Shown here: piece by piece, positions 56,939-64,000 of the stretch | How positions within the stretch are numbered: position 1 is the stretch's first letter | Layout of the letters: each line of letters begins with the position of its first letter | Assembly: GCA_035650215.1 (NCBI GenBank) | Contig: DASRIC010000064.1 | Location: 31,365 to 95,364, forward strand | Length of the DNA: 64,000 nucleotides | Direction: 5' to 3' | Origin: JACVRW01 sp035650215 | GTDB lineage: Bacteria > Actinomycetota > Thermoleophilia > Solirubrobacterales > Thermoleophilaceae | The notes under the pieces: generated by a model | The model's input: the letters and a program-made list of their open reading frames with translations, nothing else | The model's database searches: none | What the model was told of the DNA's origin: nothing | Position numbers and translations under genes: made by a program

Positions 56939-57397
56939 TCAGGGCGACGGCGCCACCGCGCCCCCGCCCTCTCCGCCGGCCGGCGGGGCGGGGGCGGGCG
57001 TGGGCGTGTCAGGCGTGACCGGGGTGCCGGTGCTCGGCGTGCCGGTGCTCGGCGTCCCGGTGCTGGGGGTGCCCGTCGACGGAGGCGTGACCGGTGCGAC
57101 GGTGCCGCCGTTCTCGTCGGTCTCGGTCGTCTCGGTCTCGGTGTTCGTGGTGTCCCGCTCGTCGCGAGTGCGCGACGTCGTGGTGGGCACCCCGAGATCG
57201 GCCGGCGCGGTGCTCGTGTCGTCGCCGCCGTCACCGCCGGCGCTCGCGATCAGCACGATCACGAGCAGCAGCACGATCGCTCCGGCGCCGGCCGCCACCA
57301 GGCGGCGGCGCCGGTAGACGGACTCGTCCTCGCGGCGGGGCGGCCTGCGTGGGGGCCCCCGCCCTGTGTCCAGACGGCGTGTGGGCTCGTCCTCCAA
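56939..57397 (-). CDS. Single-pass membrane protein with Thr/Pro/Gly-rich extracellular tail
   Basis: About 152 residues: a basic, Arg-rich cytosolic part ('RRPPRREDESVYRRRRLVAA'), one helix 'GAGAIVLLLVIVLIASAGG', and a low-complexity outside part ('TTNTETETTETDENGG', four TPSTG-type repeats, 'APAPPAGGEGGGAVAPSP'). I favour the TTG at 57397 because TACCTT ends 8 nt upstream; GTG at 57415 is possible. No function recognised; the tail resembles cell-wall spacer regions. Confidence 0.6.
   Translation of the reverse strand: MEDEPTRRLDTGRGPPRRPPRREDESVYRRRRLVAAGAGAIVLLLVIVLIASAGGDGGDDTSTAPADLGVPTTTSRTRDERDTTNTETETTETDENGGTVAPVTPPSTGTPSTGTPSTGTPSTGTPVTPDTPTPAPAPPAGGEGGGAVAPSP
57024..57083. repeat. 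Four tandem 15-bp units inside the low-complexity tail
   Basis: Units GTGCCGGTGCTCGGC, the same again, GTCCCGGTGCTGGGG and GTGCCCGTCGACGGA, each coding on the minus strand for a TPSTG-like pentapeptide. The first two are identical, so copy number may vary between strains. Confidence 0.7.
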
Positions 57398-57459
57398 GGA
57401 AGCCGAAGGTAGCACTCCCCCACCGGCCGGAGCGCCAATCGCAACCGGGCTCTCAGACG

Positions 57460-57891
57460 TCAGGCGTAGTGCAGGTCGTCGGCCTCGTCGCCGTCCACGG
57501 GCCGCTCGCAGGTGGGACACCACCAGCGCGCCTCGACCGGGGTTCCGCAGACCTCGTGGCGCGGCGGCTCGGCGCCCTCGCGGTAGCGCGCGCCCCAATC
57601 CGCCAGCAGCCGCAGCGCCCCGGCCAGCTCGTGGCCGGACGCGGTGAGCTCGTACACGAAGCGCCGCGGGCGCTCCGAGTAGGGCTGCGCCAGCACGAGC
57701 CCTTCGCTCGCCAGCCGTCGCAGGCGTCCGGCGAGCACGTTGGGCGCGATCCCCGGCAGCTGCTCCTGGAGGTCGCCGAAGCGGCGCGGTCCGTCGAGCA
57801 GGGCGCCCACGATCAGGAGCGTCCAGCGGTCGCCCACGCTGTCGAGGGCGGCGGCGAGGGGTGTGGGGGCGGGCTCGGCCACCACCGGCAT
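57460..57891 (-). CDS. HxlR-family transcriptional regulator with C-terminal zinc-ribbon-like motif
   Basis: About 143 residues from MPVVAEPAPT. The winged helix has 'SVGDRWTLLIVGALLDGPRR', 'FGDLQEQLPGIAPNVLAGRL' and 'RRLASEGLVLAQPYSERPRR'. The C-terminus adds 'EVCGTPVEARWWCPTCERPV', three to four Cys in C..CP.C arrangement, probably a small metal site. A GTNACTTGC-AATTA-GCAAGTNAC operator lies directly upstream and before the divergent protease operon, so it likely represses both. ATG at 57921 lies within the operator and is less likely as the start. Confidence 0.88.
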   Translation of the reverse strand: MPVVAEPAPTPLAAALDSVGDRWTLLIVGALLDGPRRFGDLQEQLPGIAPNVLAGRLRRLASEGLVLAQPYSERPRRFVYELTASGHELAGALRLLADWGARYREGAEPPRHEVCGTPVEARWWCPTCERPVDGDEADDLHYA

Positions 57892-57910
57892 CCTATGTGG
57901 CCTATGTATA

Positions 57911-57933
57911 GTCACTTGCAATTAGCAAGTTAC
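57911..57933. promoter_or_regulatory. HxlR operator between regulator and HtrA-hemoglobin operon
   Basis: Inverted repeat GTCACTTGC-AATTA-GCAAGTTAC; the arms match at 8 of 9 positions, with ACTTGC/GCAAGT perfect. HxlR-type sites known in other bacteria also carry ACTT...AAGT arms. It sits 17 bp before the protease ATG and 20 bp before the regulator ATG. Confidence 0.65.
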
Positions 57934-57949
57934 TAGGGAGAACTCGGAC

Positions 57950-58858
57950 ATGGACTCGCTATCGGCATTTCAGGAGGCGATCGCCGGCAGCGCCGAGCGC
58001 GTCGGCGGCGCCGTGGTTGGGCTCGGACGCGGCTGGGGGCTCGGCTCCGGAGTGGTGATCGCCGCCGGACAGGTGCTCACGAACGCCCACAACCTGCGCC
58101 GCGAGGAGGTGACCGTCCGCTTCGCCGGCGACCGCCGCGAGCGCGGCGAGCTCGCCGGGGTCGACCACGACCTCGACGTGGCCGTGATCGCGGTCGACAC
58201 CGGCGACGCCGAACCGGTGGCGTGGGAGCCGGCTGACGCGCCCGGCATCGGCGCCCCGGTGATCGCGCTGGCGAATCCCGGCGGCCGCGGCCTGCGCGCC
58301 ACGCTCGGCTTCGTGTCCTCCGAAGGGCGGAGCTTCCGCGGTCCGCGTGGCCGGCGAGTGCGCGGCGCGATCGAGCACACGGCCCCGCTGCCCCGTGGCT
58401 CCTCGGGCGGGCCGCTCGTGGGGCTCGACGGCACCCTGCTCGGTATCAACAGCCTGCGCCTGGACGGGGGACTGATCCTCGCCCTCCCCGCGAGTGGGGC
58501 GCTGAAAGAGCGCGCCGAGCTGCTCGGTCGCGGCGAGGCGCCGGCCCCGCACCGGCTCGGCGTGGCGGTGGCCCCGCCCCGAGTGGCGCGCCGCATGCGC
58601 CACGCGGTCGGACTGCCCGAGCGCGAGGGTCTGCTCGTGCGGGGCGTCGAGGACGGCGGGCCCGCCGCGGTGGCGGGGGTCGAGCGCGGCGACCTGATCG
58701 TGTCCGCCGCCGGCGCCGAGACCGCCGGGGTCGAGGCGCTCTACTCGGCGCTCGACGGCGTGCCCGCCACGGGCGGCGAGATCGAGCTCGGCCTCCTGCG
58801 CGGCACCGAGGAGCGCAACGTCACGGTCGCGTTCGGGGAAGCGCAGCGGGCGGCGTGA
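57950..58858 (+). CDS. Trypsin-like serine protease with PDZ domain (HtrA-like), cytosolic
   Basis: 302 residues. The protease has His in 'AAGQVLTNAHNLRREEVTVR', Asp in 'GVDHDLDVAVIAV' and Ser in 'PLPRGSSGGPLVGLDGTLLG'; a PDZ follows ('REGLLVRGVEDGGPAAVAGV', 'ERGDLIVSAAGAETAGVEAL'). No signal peptide or membrane helix, unlike most HtrA proteins. First gene of a three-gene operon with 4-nt overlaps, controlled by the adjacent HxlR regulator. Confidence 0.9.
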   Translation: MDSLSAFQEAIAGSAERVGGAVVGLGRGWGLGSGVVIAAGQVLTNAHNLRREEVTVRFAGDRRERGELAGVDHDLDVAVIAVDTGDAEPVAWEPADAPGIGAPVIALANPGGRGLRATLGFVSSEGRSFRGPRGRRVRGAIEHTAPLPRGSSGGPLVGLDGTLLGINSLRLDGGLILALPASGALKERAELLGRGEAPAPHRLGVAVAPPRVARRMRHAVGLPEREGLLVRGVEDGGPAAVAGVERGDLIVSAAGAETAGVEALYSALDGVPATGGEIELGLLRGTEERNVTVAFGEAQRAA

Positions 58859-59820
58859 ACGCCGTGTCGGTCGACCCCGAGGTGGAGGCACTCGACGCCT
58901 ACTCGCGGGCGGTGATCGGCGTGGCCGAGCGGCTCGCCCCCTCGGTGGCGAGCCTGAGGGTGATGCGTCGCAGCCGCGGCGGGCAGGTGCCGGTGGGCGC
59001 GGGCAGCGCGGTGGCGCTCACCCCCGACGGCTTCCTGCTCACCTCGGCGCACGTGGTCGGGCGTTCGAGCACCCGCGGCCGCGCCACCTTCGCCGACGGC
59101 CGCGAGGAGCGCTTCGAGGTGGTGGGCCGCGATCCGCTCTCGGACCTCGCCCTGCTGCGCGCCGAGGGCGCGCCGCTCGCGGCCGCCCAGCTCGGGAGCG
59201 CCGAGCGCCTGCGCGTCGGGCAGCTCGTGATCGCGATCGGCAACCCCAACGGGCTCGGCGGCTCGGTCACGGCCGGCGTGGTGTCCGCGCTCGGGCGCTC
59301 GCTTCCGGCGCGCTCAGGTCGCGCCGGTCGAATCATCGACAACGTGATCCAGACGGACGCGGCGCTGAACCCCGGCAACTCCGGCGGCGCCCTGGCCGAC
59401 AGCCGCGGGCGGGTGGTAGGGATCAACACCGCGGTCGCCGGCGTGGGCCTCGGTCTGGCCGTGCCGATCAACCACACGACCGAGCGCGTTATCTCCGCCC
59501 TGATGAGCGACGGCCGCGTGCGGCGCGCCTACCTCGGCATCGCCGGCGGACCGCGCCCGGTGCCGCCTGCCGCACGCGCCTCCGCCGCGGGCGCCGAGAC
59601 CTGCATCGAGGTCGTGCAGGTCGTGGACTCCACTCCGGCCTCCCGCGCGGGCATCCGCGTGGAGGACCTGATCTTCGCGGTGAACGGAACGGCGACCACG
59701 CGGGTGGAGGACCTCCAGCAACTGATGGTGGCCGACCTGATCGGCGTGCCGGTCACCGTGCGGCTTCTGCGGGCCGGCCGCCCGCTGGAGCTGGAGCTCA
59801 CGCCGGAGGAGCTCGAGTGA
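58855..59820 (+). CDS. HtrA/DegP-type serine protease with PDZ domain
   Basis: 321 residues from GTG. His in 'GFLLTSAHVVGRSSTRGRAT', Asp in 'GRDPLSDLALLRAEG', Ser in 'AALNPGNSGGALADSRGRVV', then 'AVPINHTTERVISALMSDGR' and a PDZ ('VVQVVDSTPASRAGIRVEDL', 'IFAVNGTATTRVEDLQQLMV'). All three catalytic residues are present. Again no signal sequence or anchor. The pairing of two different cytosolic HtrA-like proteases is unusual. Overlaps both neighbours by 4 nt. Confidence 0.92.
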   Translation: MNAVSVDPEVEALDAYSRAVIGVAERLAPSVASLRVMRRSRGGQVPVGAGSAVALTPDGFLLTSAHVVGRSSTRGRATFADGREERFEVVGRDPLSDLALLRAEGAPLAAAQLGSAERLRVGQLVIAIGNPNGLGGSVTAGVVSALGRSLPARSGRAGRIIDNVIQTDAALNPGNSGGALADSRGRVVGINTAVAGVGLGLAVPINHTTERVISALMSDGRVRRAYLGIAGGPRPVPPAARASAAGAETCIEVVQVVDSTPASRAGIRVEDLIFAVNGTATTRVEDLQQLMVADLIGVPVTVRLLRAGRPLELELTPEELE

Positions 59821-60293
59821 CGGCGGGCGGCGCCGAGCCTCCCACCCTCTACGAGTGGGCGGGTGGCGGCGAGGCGTTCGAGCGCCTCACCGAGGTCTTC
59901 TACGGCAAGGTGCGCGAGGACGATCTGCTCGAGCCGGTGTTCCGGCACATGGACGCACACCACCCGCGGCACGTGGCGGTGTGGCTCTCCGAGGTGTTCG
60001 GCGGACCAACCCTCTACACCGAGGAGCACGGCGGCTACCCGCACATGCTCGGCAAGCACCGGGGCCTCGCGCTCACCGAGGACAAGCGCCGCCGCTGGGT
60101 GAGCCTGATCTGCGACGCGGCCGACGAGGCCGGCCTCCCCGACGACCCCGAGTTCCGCTCGGCGTTCGTGGCCTACGTCGAGTGGGGCACACGGCTGGCG
60201 CTCGCCAACTCGCAGCCCGGTGCCGAGCCGCCGCCCGAGGCGCCCGTGCCGCGCTGGGGCTGGGGCGAGGCGCCACCGTACCCGCCGGGCTGA
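59817..60293 (+). CDS. glbO: Group II truncated hemoglobin
   Basis: 158 residues: 'PTLYEWAGGGEAFERLTEVF', 'VRHMDAHHPRHVAVWLSEVF'-like helix E region (FRHMDAHHPRHVAVWL), 'GGYPHMLGKHRGLALTEDKR' with the proximal His of helix F, and 'AYVEWGTRLALANSQPG' with the Trp G8 of group II proteins. It binds O2/NO and is usually tied to NO or peroxide defence. A Pro-rich tail extends beyond the globin. Third gene of the protease operon. Confidence 0.92.
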   Translation: MTAGGAEPPTLYEWAGGGEAFERLTEVFYGKVREDDLLEPVFRHMDAHHPRHVAVWLSEVFGGPTLYTEEHGGYPHMLGKHRGLALTEDKRRRWVSLICDAADEAGLPDDPEFRSAFVAYVEWGTRLALANSQPGAEPPPEAPVPRWGWGEAPPYPPG

Positions 60294-60308
60294 TCCCGGC
60301 CCGCTCGC

Positions 60309-61109
60309 CTACAGCCCGGGAATGTGCCGCACCGTGAAGCCGGCGGTCGAGCGCTCCTCCTCCTGCCAGCGGGTGCCGGCGCGGCCCTGGCCGCTCGTGT
60401 CGAAGCGCAGGCCGGCGACGTACATGAAGATGTGGCCCGAGTGGGTGTAGATCGTGATCCACCTGCCGGGGCCCGGCGCGCCGTAGTTCATGAAGGCGCC
60501 TGAGGCGAGCGGGCTCTTCAGCAGGCCGGCGCCCGCCAGCGCGAACGACACGGAGCCCGAGCAGTCATAGCCGTCGTCGCGCCACGCGCCGTGGCCGCCG
60601 CCCCACTTGTAGGGGAACTTCGCGATCTCGTTGCCGGCCATGATCACGCGCTTCACGACCTCGGGGGCGTTCTCGGGCGCGACCGCCGTGCCGTCGGGGA
60701 GCACGCGGGCGCGCGCGCCGGTGGGTAGGAAGGCGGTGGTGTTGAGGTGCTTGCGGAAGCTCGTGAGCGCCGCGCGGGCCTCGCGCAGCTCCTCGCGCAC
60801 CTCGGCGTCCGTGGGCGCGCCGGGGCTAGGAGCGTCGGCGGTGGAAGCGGCGTCCTCAGGCGCGGGCTGGCTGCCGGCGCCCTGGAGCTGGACGACCTGC
60901 GCCTTCGAGCGGTTGGGCTCGCCGTCGGCGGCGGCGCCGGCGCGGGCGCTGCGCGCGGTCTCGGGGGTGAGGACCACCTCGCCGTCCCCTGCCTGGACCG
61001 CGTCTTGCTCGTCCGGGGCGGCCGTGGTCCGGCCGCAACCGGCCACGACCAGCGCCAGCGCGCCTAGCGCTGCTGCGGCTCGGATTCGCGCTGGTATCTG
61101 GACTTCCAT
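60309..61109 (-). CDS. Lipoprotein with NlpC/P60 peptidoglycan hydrolase domain
   Basis: About 266 residues. 'LGALALVVAGCGRTTAAPDE' is a signal with lipobox (AGC). A low-complexity linker and a helix ('REELREARAALTSFRKHLNT') lead to the catalytic domain: 'AKFPYKWGGGHGAWRDDGYD', the nucleophile in 'YDCSGSVSFALAGAGLL', and His in 'ITIYTHSGHIFMYVAGLRFD'. It would cleave cell-wall peptides outside the membrane. Its first codons overlap the DUF1244 gene by 46 nt in the same direction. Confidence 0.88.
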   Translation of the reverse strand: MEVQIPARIRAAAALGALALVVAGCGRTTAAPDEQDAVQAGDGEVVLTPETARSARAGAAADGEPNRSKAQVVQLQGAGSQPAPEDAASTADAPSPGAPTDAEVREELREARAALTSFRKHLNTTAFLPTGARARVLPDGTAVAPENAPEVVKRVIMAGNEIAKFPYKWGGGHGAWRDDGYDCSGSVSFALAGAGLLKSPLASGAFMNYGAPGPGRWITIYTHSGHIFMYVAGLRFDTSGQGRAGTRWQEEERSTAGFTVRHIPGL

Positions 61110-61330
61110 TCCTCGTAGGTCATCCCGTAGACGATTTCCCTTGCGCGAGCGTCCTCAATCTCGACACCCCGCTCCTCTGCCGCCTCGCGGTACCAGCGCG
61201 CCAGGCAGTTGCGGCAGAACCCGGCGAGCTCCATCAGGTCGATGTTCTGGACATCGGTCCGTTCGCGCAGATGCTTAACCAGCTGCCTGAACGCGGCCGC
61301 CTCGAGCTCGGTCTGGGTTGGGTCGCCCAT
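61064..61330 (-). CDS. DUF1244 family protein
   Basis: 88 residues: 'AAFRQLVKHLRERTDVQNID', 'LMELAGFCRNCLARWYREAA' and 'IVYGMTYEEWKSRYQRES'. The HL..R.DVQNIDLM..AGFCRNCL..WY motif defines DUF1244, which is rare outside proteobacteria and some actinobacteria; function unknown. Cysteines in FCRNC may bind a metal. The start MGDPTQTELE was chosen since the domain begins there. Confidence 0.92.
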   Translation of the reverse strand: MGDPTQTELEAAAFRQLVKHLRERTDVQNIDLMELAGFCRNCLARWYREAAEERGVEIEDARAREIVYGMTYEEWKSRYQRESEPQQR

Positions 61331-61352
61331 GGATTCTGGAACGATAGGGAGA

Positions 61353-61646
61353 ATGACCGAGACCGAACGCCAGCCGTCCGAGATTCCGCCCGATCCGAGC
61401 GGGATCGAGGAGCCCCACGACGTGCTCGCCGCCGAGGAATTCGGCATCGGGACGCGCCACGAGCGCGTGCCGGCCGACCCGAGCGGGATCCGCGTGCCGC
61501 ACGACGTGCTCGCGGCGGACGAGTTCCCGATGCCCGCGAGCGAGGACTCCCACGAGCGCGGCAGCGGCTTCGACCCGCGCACGCTGGTGCCGCTCGTCCT
61601 CCTCGTCGCCACGCTTGCGCTGATCCTGCTCCGGCGCAAGCGCTGA
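61353..61646 (+). CDS. Tail-anchored membrane protein with duplicated DPSGI-PHDVLAA motif
   Basis: 97 residues. Two copies of a motif, 'DPSGIEEPHDVLAAEEFGI' and 'DPSGIRVPHDVLAADEFPM', follow each other at 33-residue spacing; a C-terminal helix 'LVPLVLLVATLALILL' ends in RRKR. This is a tail-anchored layout with the duplicated segment in the cytosol. No family recognised; the exact repeat suggests a binding motif. Its stop shares one base with the ferredoxin ATG (TGATG). Confidence 0.72.
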   Translation: MTETERQPSEIPPDPSGIEEPHDVLAAEEFGIGTRHERVPADPSGIRVPHDVLAADEFPMPASEDSHERGSGFDPRTLVPLVLLVATLALILLRRKR

Positions 61647-61879
61647 TGGCCGGCCTCTCGCCCGTCAACAAGCTCGAGATCACGGTCGACCGTGGGCTCT
61701 GCATCGGCTCGGGCGACTGCGTGGACACTGCGCCCGACGTCTTCCAGCTCGACGACGAGGACAAGGCCGTGGTGGTGAACCCCGACGGGGCGGCGACCGA
61801 TGACATCCTCGAGGCCGCGGGCAATTGCCCGGTGAGCGCGATCTTCGTGGTCGGCGAGGCCGGGGACCTGTATCCGTAG
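61646..61879 (+). CDS. [3Fe-4S]-type ferredoxin
   Basis: 77 residues: 'KLEITVDRGLCIGSGDCVDT', 'APDVFQLDDEDKAVVVNPDG' and 'ILEAAGNCPVSAIFVVG'. Cluster ligands are C-x5-C and the distal Cys in NCPVSAI, the three-cysteine pattern of [3Fe-4S] ferredoxins that feed P450s; the fourth Cys of [4Fe-4S] forms is Gly/Ser. No P450 is in the window. Coupled to the preceding membrane-protein gene. Confidence 0.9.
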   Translation: MAGLSPVNKLEITVDRGLCIGSGDCVDTAPDVFQLDDEDKAVVVNPDGAATDDILEAAGNCPVSAIFVVGEAGDLYP

Positions 61880-61890
61880 GCTCGTGGGCC

Positions 61891-62487
61891 CTAGCGCGCC
61901 CAGAAGCTCGTGCGCTTGCGGGCGCCCGCGCGCGACAGGCCGATGTGGATGTGATCGCGATGGGCGGCGGTGGGGCTCACGCCCCGGCGGCGCGCCCCAG
62001 GCTCGGTGAAGCAGCCGGAATAGGGCTCCGTGCCGTCCGAGCCCGACCACCACGAGCGGCAGTTCCAGATCAGCTCCTGGATGCCCATCCGGCGCGCCAG
62101 CGCGCGCTCATTGCCGGCGCTGTCGGTGGCCAGGAAGAGGTCGATCAGCCGGCGCGCCTCGCGGCGGTCGGCGGCCAGCCTGGCGTCGAGGTGCCAGTCG
62201 ACCGCGCGGCCCTCGGCGTGGAGGGAGGCGCGCCCCTTGCCCCAGCGCTCGCAACGCATGATCCCCCACGACTCGCCCGCGGCGTTGGCCTCCAGCCAGT
62301 CGACCAGCGCGAGCGCGCCCGCGCTCGGGCGCTTGCGGCAGTCCGTGGCGTGGTCGTAGGCCTCGTCGTCGATCGGAAGGTCGACAAGCCGCTCGGCGGG
62401 GTTCGCAACGGGTGCTGCGAGAGCGAGGGCCGCCGGCGCCGCCACCACGAGGCCGGCGAGCACGAGACAGAGGAGGCGCGAACGCAC
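61891..62487 (-). CDS. Secreted M15-like (D-Ala-D-Ala carboxypeptidase-type) protein
   Basis: 198 residues with signal 'MRSRLLCLVLAGLVVAAPAA'. The mature part has 'RWGKGRASLHAEGRAVDWHL' with the S..H..G.A.D metal motif and 'SPTAAHRDHIHIGLSRAGAR' with HxxH near the end, the zinc ligand layout of VanY/M15 peptidases. Four Cys may form disulfides. It probably trims cell-wall stem peptides. Confidence 0.82.
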   Translation of the reverse strand: MRSRLLCLVLAGLVVAAPAALALAAPVANPAERLVDLPIDDEAYDHATDCRKRPSAGALALVDWLEANAAGESWGIMRCERWGKGRASLHAEGRAVDWHLDARLAADRREARRLIDLFLATDSAGNERALARRMGIQELIWNCRSWWSGSDGTEPYSGCFTEPGARRRGVSPTAAHRDHIHIGLSRAGARKRTSFWAR

Positions 62488-62518
62488 GCCCCCTGTATCG
62501 GAGCCCCGGGCTGAGGCC

Positions 62519-64000
62519 TTAGCGCTTGCCGCGCCCGTACAGCAACTTGACGAGCCGCCCGAGCAGCTTCGTGCGGCCGGCGCTGTAGGGCATCATGTGC
62601 AAGTCGCGCTTCATCGGCGCGAACTTCGTTACGAGGAGGGTCTGCATCTTCGTGTACTTGCGGATCCCGGCCGCACCGTGGCGCGTGCCGAAGCCGGACT
62701 CCTTCCAGCCGCCCATCGGCAGCTCGAGCGCCACGTAGTTGATCTGCGCGTCGTTGACCGTGACCGCCCCGGCCTCGAGCCGGCGCGCCAGGCGCTCGCC
62801 CTTCGAGGCGTCCTTCGTCCACACGGACGCGGCCAGCCCGAAGGGCGAGTCGTTGGCGAGCTTGACCGCCTCGTCGGCGTCTCGCACCTTCATGATCGGC
62901 ACCGTCGGGCCGAATGTCTCCTCCTGCATGCAGGCCATCGAGTGGTCCACGTCCACCAACACGGTGGGCTCGTAGTAGTGGCCGCCCTGATCGCGCCTGT
63001 TGCCCCCGGTGAGCACGCGGGCGCCGCGCTCGACCGCGTCCGCCACGTGACGCTCGACGATGTCCGACTGCGGCGGATGGATCACGGCCCCGAGGTCGAC
63101 CGACCCGGGCCCGCCGGGTGCACCCTGACGCAGCCCGTTGACCTTCTCGGTCACGCGCCGCACGAAGTCCTGGTAGATCGGCTCCTCGACGTAGACGCGC
63201 TCGGTGGAGATGCAGGTCTGACCGGCGTTCTGCATCGAGTAGTGGACCGCCGCGTTGGCGGCGCGCTCGAGATCGGCGTCCGCGCAGACGATCATCGGGT
63301 CCTTGCCGCCCAGCTCGAGCGACACCGGCGTGAGCGTGCGCGCCGCGCGCTCCATCACCTTCTTGCCGGTGGCCGTCGAGCCGGTGAACATCACGAAGTC
63401 CACCTCGTCGATCAGCGCCTGCGCGGTCTCGCCGTAGCCCGGCACCACCTGGTAGACGTCCTCGGGCAACCCGCATTCGCGCAGCATCTCGCCCATCAGC
63501 ATCGAGGTGAGCGGCGTGACCTCGGAGGGCTTCAGGAGCACTGCGTTGCCGGCGGCGAGCGCCGGGATGCAATCACCGAACGAGTTGGTGAGCGGGTAGT
63601 TCCAGGGTCCGATCACGCCCACGACACCGACCGGCGCGTGGCGCACCACGAGCCGGCGGCCCTTGGCGAACGGCGAACCGGTCTTGACCTTCTCGTCCTC
63701 GAGGTAGCCCTCGGCGTTCTTCGCCCAGAACGCGAACGCCGCGGTCGCGTAGGAGACCTCCGCCGCCAGCGCGTCCTCGTAGGTCTTGCCGGTCTCGGAG
63801 ACGATCGTGTCGATCACCCGGTCCGAGTTGTCGACCATCCACCTCTGGCAGCGCCGCAGCACGACCTCGCGGCCGGCGAACCCGAGCGCCTCCCAGCCGG
63901 GCTGCGCCGCGCGGGCCTTGGCGACCATCGCCTTGACCTCGTCAGGGCTCATGTCCGGCACGGTCGCGATGACCTGCCCGGTCGCGGGGTTCTCGACCGC
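62519..64000 (-). CDS. Aldehyde dehydrogenase (5' end beyond window)
   Basis: At least 493 residues; the frame is open to the right edge ('AVENPATGQVIATVPD' lies at 64000-63953). Landmarks are 'PVGVVGVIGPWNYPLTNSFG', the NAD-binding 'FVMFTGSTATGKKVMERAAR', Glu in 'SLELGGKDPMIVCADADLER', the catalytic Cys in 'MQNAGQTCISTERVYVEEPI' and 'EETFGPTVPIMKV'. The C-terminal 'RDLHMMPYSAGRTKLLGRLV' extension with a basic end resembles succinate-semialdehyde/fatty-aldehyde members. Substrate not certain. Confidence 0.94.
   Translation of the reverse strand, partial: AVENPATGQVIATVPDMSPDEVKAMVAKARAAQPGWEALGFAGREVVLRRCQRWMVDNSDRVIDTIVSETGKTYEDALAAEVSYATAAFAFWAKNAEGYLEDEKVKTGSPFAKGRRLVVRHAPVGVVGVIGPWNYPLTNSFGDCIPALAAGNAVLLKPSEVTPLTSMLMGEMLRECGLPEDVYQVVPGYGETAQALIDEVDFVMFTGSTATGKKVMERAARTLTPVSLELGGKDPMIVCADADLERAANAAVHYSMQNAGQTCISTERVYVEEPIYQDFVRRVTEKVNGLRQGAPGGPGSVDLGAVIHPPQSDIVERHVADAVERGARVLTGGNRRDQGGHYYEPTVLVDVDHSMACMQEETFGPTVPIMKVRDADEAVKLANDSPFGLAASVWTKDASKGERLARRLEAGAVTVNDAQINYVALELPMGGWKESGFGTRHGAAGIRKYTKMQTLLVTKFAPMKRDLHMMPYSAGRTKLLGRLVKLLYGRGKR

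Noticed and set aside
57024..57083. Tandem 15-bp units as a possible CRISPR or iteron array
   Set aside because: Units are directly adjacent without spacers and encode a TPSTG-type low-complexity protein tail.
1..64000. rRNA, tRNA, riboswitch, CRISPR, prophage or insertion-sequence features
   Set aside because: None seen on either strand; the only transposase-like sequence is the Cys ribbon in the membrane protein at 35341, which is not a transposase.

Overview
The window is about 70% GC and almost fully coding. Class-level assignment is inference: F420-type flavoenzymes, a KorAB 2-oxoacid:ferredoxin oxidoreductase, DUF427/DUF1152/DUF1244/DUF2237 proteins, a group II truncated hemoglobin and a DosS-like sensor kinase together suggest a high-GC actinobacterium, probably Thermoleophilia (Solirubrobacterales/Gaiellales type). 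I saw no rRNA, tRNA, CRISPR array, insertion sequence or phage gene.

Layout. 1-9.7 kb: edge HxlR regulator, AIM24 protein, pilT-rpoD, regulators, a diguanylate cyclase, moeA, glpX. 9.7-18 kb: dodecin, SDR, thiolase, hydrolases, MDR/ADH enzymes, a sulfurtransferase and F420/flavin enzymes. 18-25 kb: DUF427, TetR divergon, mtnA-aldolase-DUF1152-GNAT operon, small secreted and NTF2-like proteins. 25-31 kb: korAB and the three-gene proton-translocating transhydrogenase. 31.9-54 kb: an accessory stress island holding a NarL-type response regulator with a ZIP transporter, tandem universal-stress proteins, a quinol NO reductase, a second degenerate LuxR regulator, flavodoxin-treT-phosphoketolase-acetate kinase, an ABC exporter, two divergent FAD oxidoreductases, a DosS-like GAF histidine kinase and an MgtE-type transporter. 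54-64 kb: SDR, rhodanese, PfkB kinase, arfB, an HxlR-controlled HtrA-HtrA-truncated hemoglobin operon, cell-wall enzymes, a 3Fe-4S ferredoxin and an aldehyde dehydrogenase running off the right edge.

The most notable signal is in the island. Six promoters share one geometry: an 18-bp element (consensus NTCNGTRNTYNSCCGCAG), exactly 20 bp, a GAYGNNN box (mostly GATGNCG), exactly 17 bp, and a -10-like hexamer; five of the six then start a reading frame 6-7 nt later without a leader. They drive both LuxR-type regulators, the stress proteins, the fermentative/trehalose operon, the exporter and an oxidoreductase, so they look like one autoregulated hypoxia/NO/redox regulon comparable in logic, but not in DNA motif, to the mycobacterial Dos regulon. 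The sensor kinase in the island keeps the HPPM context of the DosS heme-ligating histidine.

Four island genes (phosphoketolase, ABC ATPase, second USP, MgtE) carry reading-frame lesions; three are single-base losses, so either the island is decaying or the assembly has indel errors there. Outside the island, a structured repeat family with TAG...CTA ends occurs three times, and many genes have a TANNNT hexamer 5-9 nt before the start codon, which points to widespread leaderless transcription.
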